Below are positions 5,937-14,309 of a DNA stretch of 16,640 bases, in pieces. The notes below the pieces were generated by a model. That model did not search any database and had not been told where the DNA came from. It saw nothing but the letters and a program-made list of their open reading frames with translations. Source of the DNA: JBAXGE01 sp044344145 (GTDB lineage: Bacteria > Planctomycetota > Phycisphaerae > WQYP01); assembly GCA_044344145.1 (NCBI GenBank), contig JBIJDM010000035.1, positions 1 to 16,640 on the forward strand, in the 5' to 3' direction. The position numbers and the translations under genes are program-made. Positions within the stretch are counted from its first letter, which is position 1, and each line of letters opens with the position of its first letter.

Positions 5937-8900
5937 TTATTTATCGCTCTGTTGACGGATCTGATCCACCAGACGGGCCAACGGGCCGGTAATGGCACCC
6001 AAAGGCAGAGGCCGGATAATCGGTTGATCCAACGGCCCCAAGACTTCGATCTGCAACAGTTGGCCGCGCAAACCCTCCAGCAGCGGGGAAAGCAGCGGGA
6101 TACTGAAACCCTGCGGGGACGCGGTGACCATTTGCATGCTAATCTCCCGCTTGGTTAAATCCAACGTGCCCAGACCGGCCAGATTCATTCCTTTACTCGC
6201 CAGCAAAACTTTCTCAAACGTAACCTTATCGTCCTGCACATAATACGATACTTCACCACTGGAGAACGCTTCGCTGACCGGCAAACGCAGGGTGACAATC
6301 TGGAGCAGGCCCATGGTCAGCGGCACGTTATACAGCGCGGCATCATGGATGAGCATCGAACCCCGGCCGGTGCGCTGAGGCTGATCCCCCCAGCTTTCCT
6401 GAACGGCCAGCGAAGCGGTCAGCCGGCCTTTGCCAAAGCGTTGGCGTTCTTCCTCGGTGGCATCGGGCGCCAGGGCAATCAGCGCCACATTCGCGTCGGT
6501 CAGGGTGAGGGAGGCTTCGTAGCTGCCCCCTTTGACCAGCTTGAACAGCAGGCTGCCCTGCAAAGTGCCTTCGGCGATCTGGCCGGTGATCTGTTGCAGC
6601 GAGATGGCTTGATTATCGGAATTGGCCACAATATCAGCGGACAGGGAATCAATCGGGCGTTTGCCCATGGTCAAATGATCCCCGGCGATTTTGCCGATGA
6701 TGTCCACCCCGCCACCACCATGGATCCAGCCAATTTTCCCTTGTAACGTAAACTGTCGGGCGGTCATTTCCAACGGGCCGGAGGTGGTCATCTGTTGCAT
6801 GGTCAGATTCGTGTCCATGGCGATGATGGCTTTGTCATCTTTCCATTGGACGGTGAAACTGGGCACCAGCAACTGCATAACGCCGGTGGGCTTGAGGGAT
6901 TGGATGAAGGCCCCCCCACCACCCGGAATGGCGGCGATCAGCGCGGGGGGCATCTGCGGCGCATTGGCCTGTAACTGTGCTTCGAGTAATTTCTTCTCCG
7001 GCTGATAGCGTGCGTGGGCCTCCGCCTTGACGGTATCCACGGTAAATTTTAATTGGGCCATTTCCAGCAACTTGGGGTCCAGCGTGACTTCCCCGCTCAG
7101 ATCCGTGACGCGGGTTTTGCCCATCGGTAAAGTCACCGCTCCATCCCGCACCGTCATGCGTACCTTAAGATCGGAGATCTCGCCCCCCATGCCGGTGGGC
7201 TGCGTCTGGGCCGCGCTGACGGGCAAAGTGGTGGCCGTCAGGTCCGGCTGAGGTGCGGGGGGAATATGATGATTCCAACTGGCGGTTAGGTCCACCTGCG
7301 CAGTCGGCTGATACTCCCGCCAATAGGCCTGCCATTGGTCAGGCAGAAAACCGGGGACGCGGGCGTCAATTTTCAAGCCCTGGGCCTGCGCCTGGGCCTG
7401 ATGCACAATCGATAGTCCGTCGGGGCCAAGATTAATTTTCGCGTTATAGGTCAAGCGTGCCTCGGGCTGGTCTTCGGGCTGACCCACCAAGTCATGAATG
7501 CCGATTTCCTCATCTGCTATCGTGATACGGCCGGCGACCCGGGTAAGAGCCCAAGGGAGAAAATTCGGCGCCAACCGGCCGTCGGCCAACTGCAAGGTCG
7601 CGGCAACTTTGGTATCACCATTAGGGGCGGCCGTCAGTTGGCTATCCACGCCCAAACGCCCCTGCAATTGCACCCGCTGCAGCCAGCTGCGGTAATTGAC
7701 GGGCAAAGCGATCACCAGATCCGGGGTCACGGGCAGGTCATAGCCGCGGATGCGCAGATCGGGTTTTACATTCTGCATACCCCCGCTGTAAACCACCGTT
7801 CCATTGATGCGGATGCGCCCGGTTTGGTCCGGTCCGGTTTGCCCGACCAGATTATCCACCACGACCTTATCATCGGTAAAACGCAGGTCACCATTCAGAT
7901 GCTGAATCGGGTAGGGCATCCGTTCATACCGCGCGGCCACATCCAGCATCCGCACCTGCACGTCAATATTGGGATTGTTAATGCTGGGATCGGCCCGATA
8001 GATTCGGCACTTTACCGCCGCTTCCCCGCTGGGGGCGAATAATTCCCAGGCGTCCTGATAGCGCTCGGGCAGACACAACTTCAGGCGTTCATCCACCCCC
8101 GCCCGCGGCGCGGTGATCACCAAATCCAATGTCTGATTTTCCGGTGTCAGACCGGCGTAGCCGGACAGTTGCATGGGATAACCATCGGCCGAGCCCTGCA
8201 CATCTTTGAAGTAGGCCACGCCTTCGCGGAACTCCACGGTGCCTTTGCCCTTTTTAACCGGGAAGGGGAAATGGACAAAACGCAAACCGGCATCTTTACA
8301 TTCCAACGTGCCCACGAACTTGGGTTCGGCCCGGGGTTCGTTGCGGGTGACAAAAAAATCGGCGCCAAACCGGCCTTGGGGACGCAAGCGGTCCAGGACA
8401 TCGGAGGTTTCGGGAAAGGCCCGGAGGAGAGCGGGATAATCTGGACCAACCGTGGCATCATCCACCTGCAGCCGTAAACTGAACGGCCCCTGATTGAGCA
8501 CATCGCGCACATCGGCATCCAACTTCACGTCAATCCCCAGAATGCGGGCCGTGAGGCCGGTGCTGCGCAGGGACAGGGTCTTTTCATATTGCAATTCCGC
8601 TTCACCGCGTAGTTCGGCCAATTCCAGCGTGACGGTGTGCGGTTCGGGCAGCGTGGCGGGAATATCCACCCCGAAGGCCACGCCATCGAGGACCACCCGC
8701 AACCCCACCGCTTCATTGACGGGATCGTAGGTCGCCAATAATCGGCGCAGGCGACCATGTAAATTATGGGCCTGCCACCACTGGCGGACCGGCCGGGGCA
8801 TGACATCCTGCAGGGTCTGATTGAGCGCCAGATTTTCCGTCCAGGCTTCCACCCGACCGCTGGGGAGGGCCAGTTTGCCGTCAATGCGCAGCCCCTGACC

Positions 8901-9584
8901 CTGGGGCACATCCTGAATCAATTCAAAGGTGTACTGTGATGCACTGCCGGGCTCCGGGACCAGACGGCCGTTAAAATTGGTGGTGGAAACCTTACGGTAC
9001 ACATCTTCGCGCAACTCGCCCCAGACCACTTCCATATCGCGCAGCAGGACCACGGGTAATTGCGTCAATCCCGCGCCCATCGAGGTGGTAGATTGGGTGC
9101 TGTTGGGGGGCATCATGCCGACCAGTTCCCCGCGGTGGCCTTCGGTCTGTTCGGTGAGGCGCACGGTCGGGTGGATGGCGGTGATCTGGGTGAGTTTGAG
9201 CTGGCCGGTGAGGAGCGAGAACCAGTCAAAGCGGAGGGTCAGCTCCTGGGCGTGTAACAACTGATTCCACGGTTCCTGTCCCAGTTCCGACAGAATTTCC
9301 ACGCCGCGTAATTGCAGCGTGCCCGACCAGGTCAGGCTGGCTTCCTGAATCTGCACCGGATGGCCGACCAAATTGGTCAAAGCCAAACCGGCCAGACGGC
9401 TGATGCGTTCGGGCCGTGTGATCGCCCACCCACCCACAATCACGGCCAGCAATAACGTCAAGGTTAAAAAAGTCGAGAATTTGCGCAACGGACTGATAAA
9501 CATCGCCACCGGCGCACGGTGCAGCCCGCCGACATGTCGGCTGCGCCACCAGCGTGCAGGATTACCCCGGATGTAACGACTCAT
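5937..9584 (-). CDS. Large AsmA/YhdP-like envelope protein
   Basis: This 1215-residue protein has a basic N-terminal tail, one membrane anchor (FSTFLTLTLLLAVIVGGWA, residues 36-54) and then a very long beta-rich part with no further membrane segment, so most of it should lie in the periplasm. After the anchor, ITRPERISRLAGLALTNLVG leads into the AsmA-type opening PVQIQEASLTWSGTLQLRGV. The last 160 or so residues (DVALYNVPLTM-like start, then KGMNLAGLGTLDL, GPLDQPIIRPLPLGAITGPL) resemble the AsmA_2/YhdP C-terminus. AsmA, YhdP and TamB proteins are thought to form lipid-conducting bridges between inner and outer membranes. The start at 9584 overlaps the glycosyltransferase stop by 4 bp (ATGA), pointing to coupled translation. 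Met28 is an alternative start. The substrate is not evident. Confidence 0.85.
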   Translation of the reverse strand: MSRYIRGNPARWWRSRHVGGLHRAPVAMFISPLRKFSTFLTLTLLLAVIVGGWAITRPERISRLAGLALTNLVGHPVQIQEASLTWSGTLQLRGVEILSELGQEPWNQLLHAQELTLRFDWFSLLTGQLKLTQITAIHPTVRLTEQTEGHRGELVGMMPPNSTQSTTSMGAGLTQLPVVLLRDMEVVWGELREDVYRKVSTTNFNGRLVPEPGSASQYTFELIQDVPQGQGLRIDGKLALPSGRVEAWTENLALNQTLQDVMPRPVRQWWQAHNLHGRLRRLLATYDPVNEAVGLRVVLDGVAFGVDIPATLPEPHTVTLELAELRGEAELQYEKTLSLRSTGLTARILGIDVKLDADVRDVLNQGPFSLRLQVDDATVGPDYPALLRAFPETSDVLDRLRPQGRFGADFFVTRNEPRAEPKFVGTLECKDAGLRFVHFPFPVKKGKGTVEFREGVAYFKDVQGSADGYPMQLSGYAGLTPENQTLDLVITAPRAGVDERLKLCLPERYQDAWELFAPSGEAAVKCRIYRADPSINNPNIDVQVRMLDVAARYERMPYPIQHLNGDLRFTDDKVVVDNLVGQTGPDQTGRIRINGTVVYSGGMQNVKPDLRIRGYDLPVTPDLVIALPVNYRSWLQRVQLQGRLGVDSQLTAAPNGDTKVAATLQLADGRLAPNFLPWALTRVAGRITIADEEIGIHDLVGQPEDQPEARLTYNAKINLGPDGLSIVHQAQAQAQGLKIDARVPGFLPDQWQAYWREYQPTAQVDLTASWNHHIPPAPQPDLTATTLPVSAAQTQPTGMGGEISDLKVRMTVRDGAVTLPMGKTRVTDLSGEVTLDPKLLEMAQLKFTVDTVKAEAHARYQPEKKLLEAQLQANAPQMPPALIAAIPGGGGAFIQSLKPTGVMQLLVPSFTVQWKDDKAIIAMDTNLTMQQMTTSGPLEMTARQFTLQGKIGWIHGGGGVDIIGKIAGDHLTMGKRPIDSLSADIVANSDNQAISLQQITGQIAEGTLQGSLLFKLVKGGSYEASLTLTDANVALIALAPDATEEERQRFGKGRLTASLAVQESWGDQPQRTGRGSMLIHDAALYNVPLTMGLLQIVTLRLPVSEAFSSGEVSYYVQDDKVTFEKVLLASKGMNLAGLGTLDLTKREISMQMVTASPQGFSIPLLSPLLEGLRGQLLQIEVLGPLDQPIIRPLPLGAITGPLARLVDQIRQQSDK

Positions 9585-10840
9585 ACCTTCACTTCTGCCC
9601 CGGCGGTGTTCCGCCGCAGACGTTGCCATAAACCAAACAGACCGATACCGGCCAAAACGGCCAGAAGACCCAGCCAAGGAACCCGGTACCGTACCGAGCC
9701 CAAAAACAGACTGTGCAGCAGGCTGTAGTATACTATCGGCAATATCATCAATGCGAATACAATTCCGCGCTGCCGATGCCACAACCCTACTATGCCTAGC
9801 GCAATACCACCATATAAACCGATGTACCAAAGTGTTAATGGCCCTTGGAGCGGGCTATTGCGCTGGGCGGGATCATTCAACCAGGGGCTCCAGGTACGGG
9901 CCAGTTTTATCCCGGCCAAGCGTAACTGCCGGAGCGGATCGGCCACGATGGCCTGCCAAGCCATCTGCCGGTAACTGGCATCGCGGGTGGCTTCATCCTG
10001 CAAAGCCAACGTCAGGGGCACGGACAAATGATCTTGCTGGGGCCCGCCATCAGCCTGCGCATAAACCGATTCGTATAGACTCACACCTTCCAAGGTGGTT
10101 AGCCGGGGTGGGCTCATGGCTAATAATTGTTGATTCCGCTGCCACCAGGGCGCCAAGCCCCCCAGGATGATTACCAGCATCAGCAGCCCTGCCCCCAATG
10201 CACGCACAGCACCATGCCGCCACAGTCCGTAGGTAGCCAGCAGCACACAGCCCCCCGCCAGATAAAAACTCGCGGCGCGCAAATACACGCCGATCACCAA
10301 CAAGATGCCCAACCAAACGGCCTGTCGGTATAGCCCACGTGAAGGCAGTGCGGTGAGGATCTGTAGCAAGCACCATAACGAAGCCAGCAATACTACGGCG
10401 TAGGGGATTTCAGCCAACAAACAGGCGGTGAATGCAATCGTCAAGGGGTCCAAACATGCAATCAACCCGGCCAGCCATTCACTGCCCGGCCATAACCGCC
10501 GGGCCAGTAACCACACCAAACCCACGGCCGCAGTACTTAATAACGCCTGCACACATAATACGGCCTGTGGGTGCACCCCCACCACCGCATAAACACCGGC
10601 GATAAAGATGGGATAACCCGGCATCCGGGTCGCCAGCAGACCATGCACCTGATACGGTTGCCCGTGCAGAATATCCAGCGCCAAGGCGTGGTATTCCTGG
10701 GCATCGGGCCATTGCGTCTGGGGCATAAACCCCACCGCCAGCAAGCGTAATACCAGCGCCAAAACCAACAAGCCCAGCAACTTCATGCCGGGGCGGGCGT
10801 TGGTAGTGGGAGATAATTGTGGCGCGTTGATTCCCGTCAT
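9581..10840 (-). CDS. GT39-type membrane glycosyltransferase
   Basis: This 419-residue polytopic protein has about ten or more hydrophobic segments. The GT-C fold pattern is present. After the first membrane segment (residues 20-39) comes a periplasmic loop with the acidic motif WPDAQEYHALALDILHGQPY (Asp46, Glu49), then RMPGYP (71-76) and LLAEIPYAV in a later helix. Near the C-terminus is RYRVPWLG. This matches the PMT_2/ArnT-like group, which moves sugars from polyprenyl-phosphate carriers to lipids or proteins on the outer face of the inner membrane. Donor and acceptor cannot be told. It begins 5 bp after the upstream gene with only a weak ribosome-binding site, so translation is probably coupled, and its stop overlaps the AsmA-like start. 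Its pairing with that gene suggests a role in building an envelope glycan or glycolipid. Confidence 0.85.
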   Translation of the reverse strand: MTGINAPQLSPTTNARPGMKLLGLLVLALVLRLLAVGFMPQTQWPDAQEYHALALDILHGQPYQVHGLLATRMPGYPIFIAGVYAVVGVHPQAVLCVQALLSTAAVGLVWLLARRLWPGSEWLAGLIACLDPLTIAFTACLLAEIPYAVVLLASLWCLLQILTALPSRGLYRQAVWLGILLVIGVYLRAASFYLAGGCVLLATYGLWRHGAVRALGAGLLMLVIILGGLAPWWQRNQQLLAMSPPRLTTLEGVSLYESVYAQADGGPQQDHLSVPLTLALQDEATRDASYRQMAWQAIVADPLRQLRLAGIKLARTWSPWLNDPAQRNSPLQGPLTLWYIGLYGGIALGIVGLWHRQRGIVFALMILPIVYYSLLHSLFLGSVRYRVPWLGLLAVLAGIGLFGLWQRLRRNTAGAEVKV

Positions 10841-10845
10841 GGTGC

Positions 10846-11505
10846 TTAATCCAACAGGGGAAGCTGGGTCGTCCGGCGTGCCGGCGCGGTAGTCGTGGCA
10901 GGGGCCAATTCAATACTCTGTATGTAGCGCAGGTCGGAGAGTTTCTGGCCCAGTTCGCCCTGCCACTTTTTATGAAGGGCCAAATTCACGCGTTGCCCAC
11001 GGACCAGACAACTGATGGGCGCCACCACAGTACCCATGACGACCTCACCCTGCGTCAGGGTGAGGCGATAACTGGCCTGCACCAGCGGGTACTGTTTGCC
11101 GGACAAGACTTTTTCATTCGAGCCTTCTTTGAGCCAGCGCCAGTCGTCTTCCATGGTTGACTTGGGATCAACCACTTCGATTTTGGCCACCACATCCCAG
11201 GACACATCGTGGTAAACTTTCTGATCGGGTTCCCAGACGCGCAGCGGGGTGGCCAGCGTGGTCCAGATCGGTCCGGCCAAGCGCGTCTGATCGGAGAGTA
11301 TGATGACACCTTGTCGGGCCCGTTCGGGGGCCGATTCGGCGGGTTGGCTGGTACTGACCGGCTGGGTAGCAGGCTGGGGTTGACTGGCCGGGGCGGCGGT
11401 AACCGGCGCAGCCTTAAGCAGGTCCTGGATATCGGTATCGTCGGCCTGGCCTGCCAACGCACCTAAACCCAGCATCAGCAAGAGGATGGGGAAACGTTGC
11501 TCCAT
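10846..11505 (-). CDS. Secreted protein with SQP/TQP repeats, function unknown
   Basis: This 219-residue protein has a signal peptide (ILLLMLGLGALAGQA, likely cleaved after residue 21). A low-complexity linker of SQP, TQP and SQPAES units spans about residues 40-60. The conserved-looking body starts at GVIILSDQTRLAGPIWTT and runs through LRVWEPDQKVYHDVSWDVVAKIEV, MEDDWRWLKEGSNEKVLSGKQYPL and a C-terminal KKWQGELGQKLSDLRYIQSIEL. I recall similar proteins as uncharacterised in Phycisphaerae; I know no function. It is the first gene of the minus-strand operon and contacts GT39 by a 5-bp gap. There is no Shine-Dalgarno sequence, and a CATAAT box sits 6 nt before the ATG, so the mRNA is probably leaderless. 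Confidence 0.8.
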   Translation of the reverse strand: MEQRFPILLLMLGLGALAGQADDTDIQDLLKAAPVTAAPASQPQPATQPVSTSQPAESAPERARQGVIILSDQTRLAGPIWTTLATPLRVWEPDQKVYHDVSWDVVAKIEVVDPKSTMEDDWRWLKEGSNEKVLSGKQYPLVQASYRLTLTQGEVVMGTVVAPISCLVRGQRVNLALHKKWQGELGQKLSDLRYIQSIELAPATTTAPARRTTQLPLLD

Positions 11506-11511
11506 GCCGAT

Positions 11512-11517
11512 ATTATG
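11512..11517 (-). promoter_or_regulatory. -10 element of the minus-strand operon, leaderless type
   Basis: On the minus strand CATAAT ends 6 nt before the ATG at 11505, so the expected transcription start is the A of the start codon. No purine-rich ribosome-binding sequence is present, and no clear -35 is seen. Confidence 0.5.
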
Positions 11518-11577
11518 CCGTAGACCCGCCCGTAAGCATAGTTCTGGCAGATGGTTATCTGAAAAGATGGGGCTTTA

Positions 11578-11586
11578 TGCTATTAT
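11578..11586 (+). promoter_or_regulatory. Extended -10 promoter of the plus-strand operon, leaderless type
   Basis: TGC directly precedes TATTAT (11581-11586), giving an extended -10. It ends 6 nt before the ATG at 11593, so transcription should start at the start codon. The bases between are not a Shine-Dalgarno sequence at a usable distance. Confidence 0.55.
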
Positions 11587-11592
11587 TGGGGT

Positions 11593-12903
11593 ATGAATAA
11601 AACCTTTTCCATGTACGCGGGCATGCTGGCCTTGGGTTGGGCCGCGACACTCGCCTGCGCCGTACCGTCACCCGCCCAACCCGCAGCCCCCACCGCCGAA
11701 GCCCTGCCCATCGCGGTCAGCGCCTGGCAGGATAACCTGCGGCTGCAGTTGGATGTGGTCTCGGGCACCCGCGCCAATGAGACATCCAGTCTGCGCGTGC
11801 GCTGGGAAACGCAGGACGGCAGCACCCCGCAGGCCCCGGCCGATGCACAAATTTATTTTCTGCTGGTCCAGGGGAAACAATTATGGTTCACGGCCCCCAT
11901 GGCGCTGGGCGCTGCAGCCAGCCAAACGTGGTCCTTTGACAAGATCGAAGTCAGACCGATGGTAGCCGGGATTCCCATGCAACAGGGCTTGCCGATCAAC
12001 ACGGCCCAACGTCCATGGCCCGCGGTGGCGGGAAATTTGGACAAGGTTTTGCTGCTGGGCGAAAAAGTGAAACTCAAAGTTATTGCCGCGCGGACGCAAA
12101 ATGGCAAGACCACGGTATGGACCTCCAGCGCGTTCAATATCACCCCCACCGCGCCCGATTTTAACCAACTGAATGATGGGGAACGCATGGCGTTGCTGGT
12201 GGAACTGCGTGATGGTTTTACCCATAACGCCGTGGCCGGACAAGCGGCCAATATTCGGGCAATCGCGTATGGCAGTGCAATCGCACCGTCCCTGATCACG
12301 TTATGGAACGACAAGGCGCTGACCGCCGAGGGGCGGCAATGGCTGATTGCCACGATTGCCCAATTACAGAATAAAGAAACCCTGCCCTTCCTGATTCAGC
12401 AAGTGGAAAAAGGCGATCGTCATGCCGGCATTGTGGCTTATAAGGTGGGCGGTTGGCAGGCGCCGGAACTGCAGGCCGCCATCGCCAAGCAGATTGGTAC
12501 GGGCCGCAGTGATCTGGTTATTTGGGCGGCTCTGGGTCGGGCGGAACAGCAAGTGGCTATTCCGGAAGATTGGCTGGCCCCGCTCAGTACCGCCAGCGAG
12601 CCCAAAGCCCGGGTCATCGCCGCACAGCGGATTCCCACCAGCAAACGCGCGGACAAGGATGCGCTGCTCTTGAAAATGTTGGATGATCAGATTGTGGATA
12701 TCCGGATTGTGGCCATCCAGGCGGCGGGCAAGGCGGGACAGTGCACACCGGAATTGTTGGCGAAAATATCCGACTTCAGCAATTCCAATTTGCCCCCGCT
12801 GGCCAAAGCCGCCAGCGAGTATCTGAAACGGGTGGCACCCGCGACCCAACCCGCGACCCAGCCTATGCCCCAACCAACCACCCAACCTACGAGCCGCCCG
12901 TAA
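11593..12903 (+). CDS. Secreted HEAT-like repeat protein with TQP tail
   Basis: This 436-residue protein has a signal peptide (MYAGMLALGWAATLACA; signal peptidase I site after residue 23 likely, while a lipoprotein cut at Cys22 is less likely because the lipobox -3 position is Thr). Residues about 35-190 are beta-rich and mention no known motif. From about residue 195 the sequence becomes helical with alternating short helices resembling HEAT repeats (for example LITLWNDKALTAEGRQWLI, TLPFLIQQVEKGDRHAGIVA, DALLLKMLDDQIVDIRIVAI). Such repeats usually bind partner proteins. The C-terminus is a Thr-Gln-Pro tail. The gene heads an operon with the phosphatase-like and EamA genes. There is no Shine-Dalgarno sequence; a leaderless start is likely. 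The function is unknown to me. Confidence 0.8.
   Translation: MNKTFSMYAGMLALGWAATLACAVPSPAQPAAPTAEALPIAVSAWQDNLRLQLDVVSGTRANETSSLRVRWETQDGSTPQAPADAQIYFLLVQGKQLWFTAPMALGAAASQTWSFDKIEVRPMVAGIPMQQGLPINTAQRPWPAVAGNLDKVLLLGEKVKLKVIAARTQNGKTTVWTSSAFNITPTAPDFNQLNDGERMALLVELRDGFTHNAVAGQAANIRAIAYGSAIAPSLITLWNDKALTAEGRQWLIATIAQLQNKETLPFLIQQVEKGDRHAGIVAYKVGGWQAPELQAAIAKQIGTGRSDLVIWAALGRAEQQVAIPEDWLAPLSTASEPKARVIAAQRIPTSKRADKDALLLKMLDDQIVDIRIVAIQAAGKAGQCTPELLAKISDFSNSNLPPLAKAASEYLKRVAPATQPATQPMPQPTTQPTSRP
12841..12900 (+). repeat. Tandem codons for Ala/Thr-Gln-Pro tail
   Basis: The last 20 codons before the stop encode ATQPATQPMPQPTTQPTSRP. The DNA is a degenerate 12-base repeat around ACCCAACC. The same kind of linker occurs in the protein at 10846-11505. 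Such repeats are a recurring feature of Phycisphaerae secreted proteins. Confidence 0.75.
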
Positions 12904-12912
12904 GAGTAACCC

Positions 12913-13368
12913 ATGCGCCAAGTGCTGTTCCTGTGTACCGGAAATTATTATCGTTCGCGTTTTGCCGAAGAGTACTTCAATCATCATGCGCAACGGCTCC
13001 AGTTGCATTGGCGAGCCGATTCGGCGGGTTTGGCCGTGGAATTGGGCATTGGGGTGAACTTCGGCCCCATCGCGCCCTGGACGCTGGAAACACTGGCCAA
13101 GATGGGGATCACGCCCATACGGCCCGAAGCGCTGCCGCGCGGGGTAACTACTGCGGATTTGGACCGGGCGGAGCTGACTATCGCACTGAAAGAAAATGAA
13201 CACCGCCGGCTGATGGAACAACGGCATCCTGCGCATGCCCAGCGGATCCGTTATTGGCATGTGCATGATCTGGATCAGGCCACAGCGCGCGAAGCGCTGC
13301 CGGAAGTGGTCACACTGGTGGATGCGCTGCTGCGGGAACTGGCCGCGGGTCAGGAGTCCGCATCATGA
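12913..13368 (+). CDS. Low-molecular-weight phosphatase-like protein
   Basis: This 151-residue protein has the fold signature of low-molecular-weight protein tyrosine phosphatases and arsenate reductases. The P-loop C-x5-R is at residues 8-14 (VLFLCTGNYYRSRFAEEYF). The second landmark, the general-acid Asp of the family DP motif, is probably Asp119 or Asp121 in VHDLDQA. The P-loop CTGNYYRSR differs from the common C-x-GNICRSP. I recall this as a widespread sub-family without an assigned substrate. It starts 9 bp after the HEAT-like gene with only a weak AAGAG upstream, and its stop overlaps the next start (ATGA). Likely roles are dephosphorylation of Tyr or other phospho-residues; arsenate reduction is less likely because the extra cysteines are missing. 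Confidence 0.85.
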   Translation: MRQVLFLCTGNYYRSRFAEEYFNHHAQRLQLHWRADSAGLAVELGIGVNFGPIAPWTLETLAKMGITPIRPEALPRGVTTADLDRAELTIALKENEHRRLMEQRHPAHAQRIRYWHVHDLDQATAREALPEVVTLVDALLRELAAGQESAS

Positions 13369-14309
13369 TTGCCGGACTTATGTTGGGACTGGGGGCGGCA
13401 TTCTGTCAGGCGTGCAGTTATCTGGCCATGCAGCACTATCGCCATGAACGGCCCGACGACAACCGCACGTTGCTGGTGGTGGGACATGTGTGGATGGGGA
13501 TTTTTTCACTCATTCTGTGGCTGATCTTATGGCCCAGCCCCCTGCCGCCCGTAGGCACGTGGCTGGAACCAACTTTTTCCACCGCTGCATGGTATATACT
13601 CGGCCAGACCAGTTTGCTCTACGCTCTGCGCAATATTGAACCGTCACGGATTTCCCCGCTGCTGGCCCTGAAATTGATCATTCTGGCCATTATGACCATC
13701 GTAATGACCGAGCAATTCGTCAGTTCCGGCCAGTGGGTGGCGGTGGGCATGTGCGTGCTGGGCGGAATCGCGCTGAATTATTCGGGCAAACCCATCCCGC
13801 CGCGGGCCGTCATCGCCACGCTGCTGGCCTGCATGTGTTATTCGTTTTCCGATTGGAATATCGGTCGGGCGATTGTGGCACTGAAACCACTGGGCAGTAT
13901 GGCCGCGGTGACCAGCACTCTGTTGTGTTATGGCTTGTGTGGAATCTTGACCGTGCTGGTTCTACCCTGGTGGGGTTCGCGGCAGCGTTACGTCTGGCAG
14001 GCGGCGGCACCGTTTGCGGTGGCCTGGTTCACGGCGATGATCTGCCTGGCGGCCACCTTTGCCAGTGTGGGGATATTGATGGGTAACATCCTGCAATCCA
14101 CGCGGGGATTGATGTCGGTAATGCTGGGGTGGTTGCTGGTGAAAATCGGCTGGGAACATCTGGAACGCCGGGCCACGCGCGGGGAGTTTGTCCGGCGCTT
14201 GGGCGCGGCCACGTTGATGATGACCGCGGTGATTTTGTATGCGTGGGAACGCCACCGTTTGACCCCTGCCCCACCGGCACCCACGACCACGCAAACGGCC
14301 CCGCGTTAA
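13365..14309 (+). CDS. EamA-type drug/metabolite transporter
   Basis: This 314-residue hydrophobic protein has about ten membrane segments in two halves, as in the EamA/DMT superfamily (two copies of a five-helix unit). The first half ends near GGIALNYSGKPIPPR. The second starts with AVIATLLACMCYSFSDWNIG and contains the typical ILQSTRGLMSVMLGWLL near the end. Such proteins export metabolites or take up nucleotide sugars; the substrate cannot be inferred. CAGGAG lies 8 nt upstream, and the ATGA overlap with the phosphatase-like gene suggests coupled translation. A Pro/Thr-rich cytoplasmic tail (APPAPTTTQTAPR) ends the protein. Its stop codon shares bases with that of the convergent kinase gene. 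Confidence 0.82.
   Translation: MIAGLMLGLGAAFCQACSYLAMQHYRHERPDDNRTLLVVGHVWMGIFSLILWLILWPSPLPPVGTWLEPTFSTAAWYILGQTSLLYALRNIEPSRISPLLALKLIILAIMTIVMTEQFVSSGQWVAVGMCVLGGIALNYSGKPIPPRAVIATLLACMCYSFSDWNIGRAIVALKPLGSMAAVTSTLLCYGLCGILTVLVLPWWGSRQRYVWQAAAPFAVAWFTAMICLAATFASVGILMGNILQSTRGLMSVMLGWLLVKIGWEHLERRATRGEFVRRLGAATLMMTAVILYAWERHRLTPAPPAPTTTQTAPR

Noticed and set aside
9585..9830. An 82-residue upstream extension of the AsmA-like protein
   Set aside because: It would overlap the glycosyltransferase coding region; the ATG at 9584 in the ATGA overlap is the natural coupled start.
10336..10341. A CACGTG core inside the GT39 gene, considered as another parS site
   Set aside because: Only one flank base beyond CACGTGAA fits; the 16-bp match is poor.
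12364..13266. A 300-codon open frame on the minus strand across the HEAT-like and phosphatase-like genes
   Set aside because: It spans two real genes antisense and their intergenic gap, with low-complexity composition that mirrors the TQP tail.
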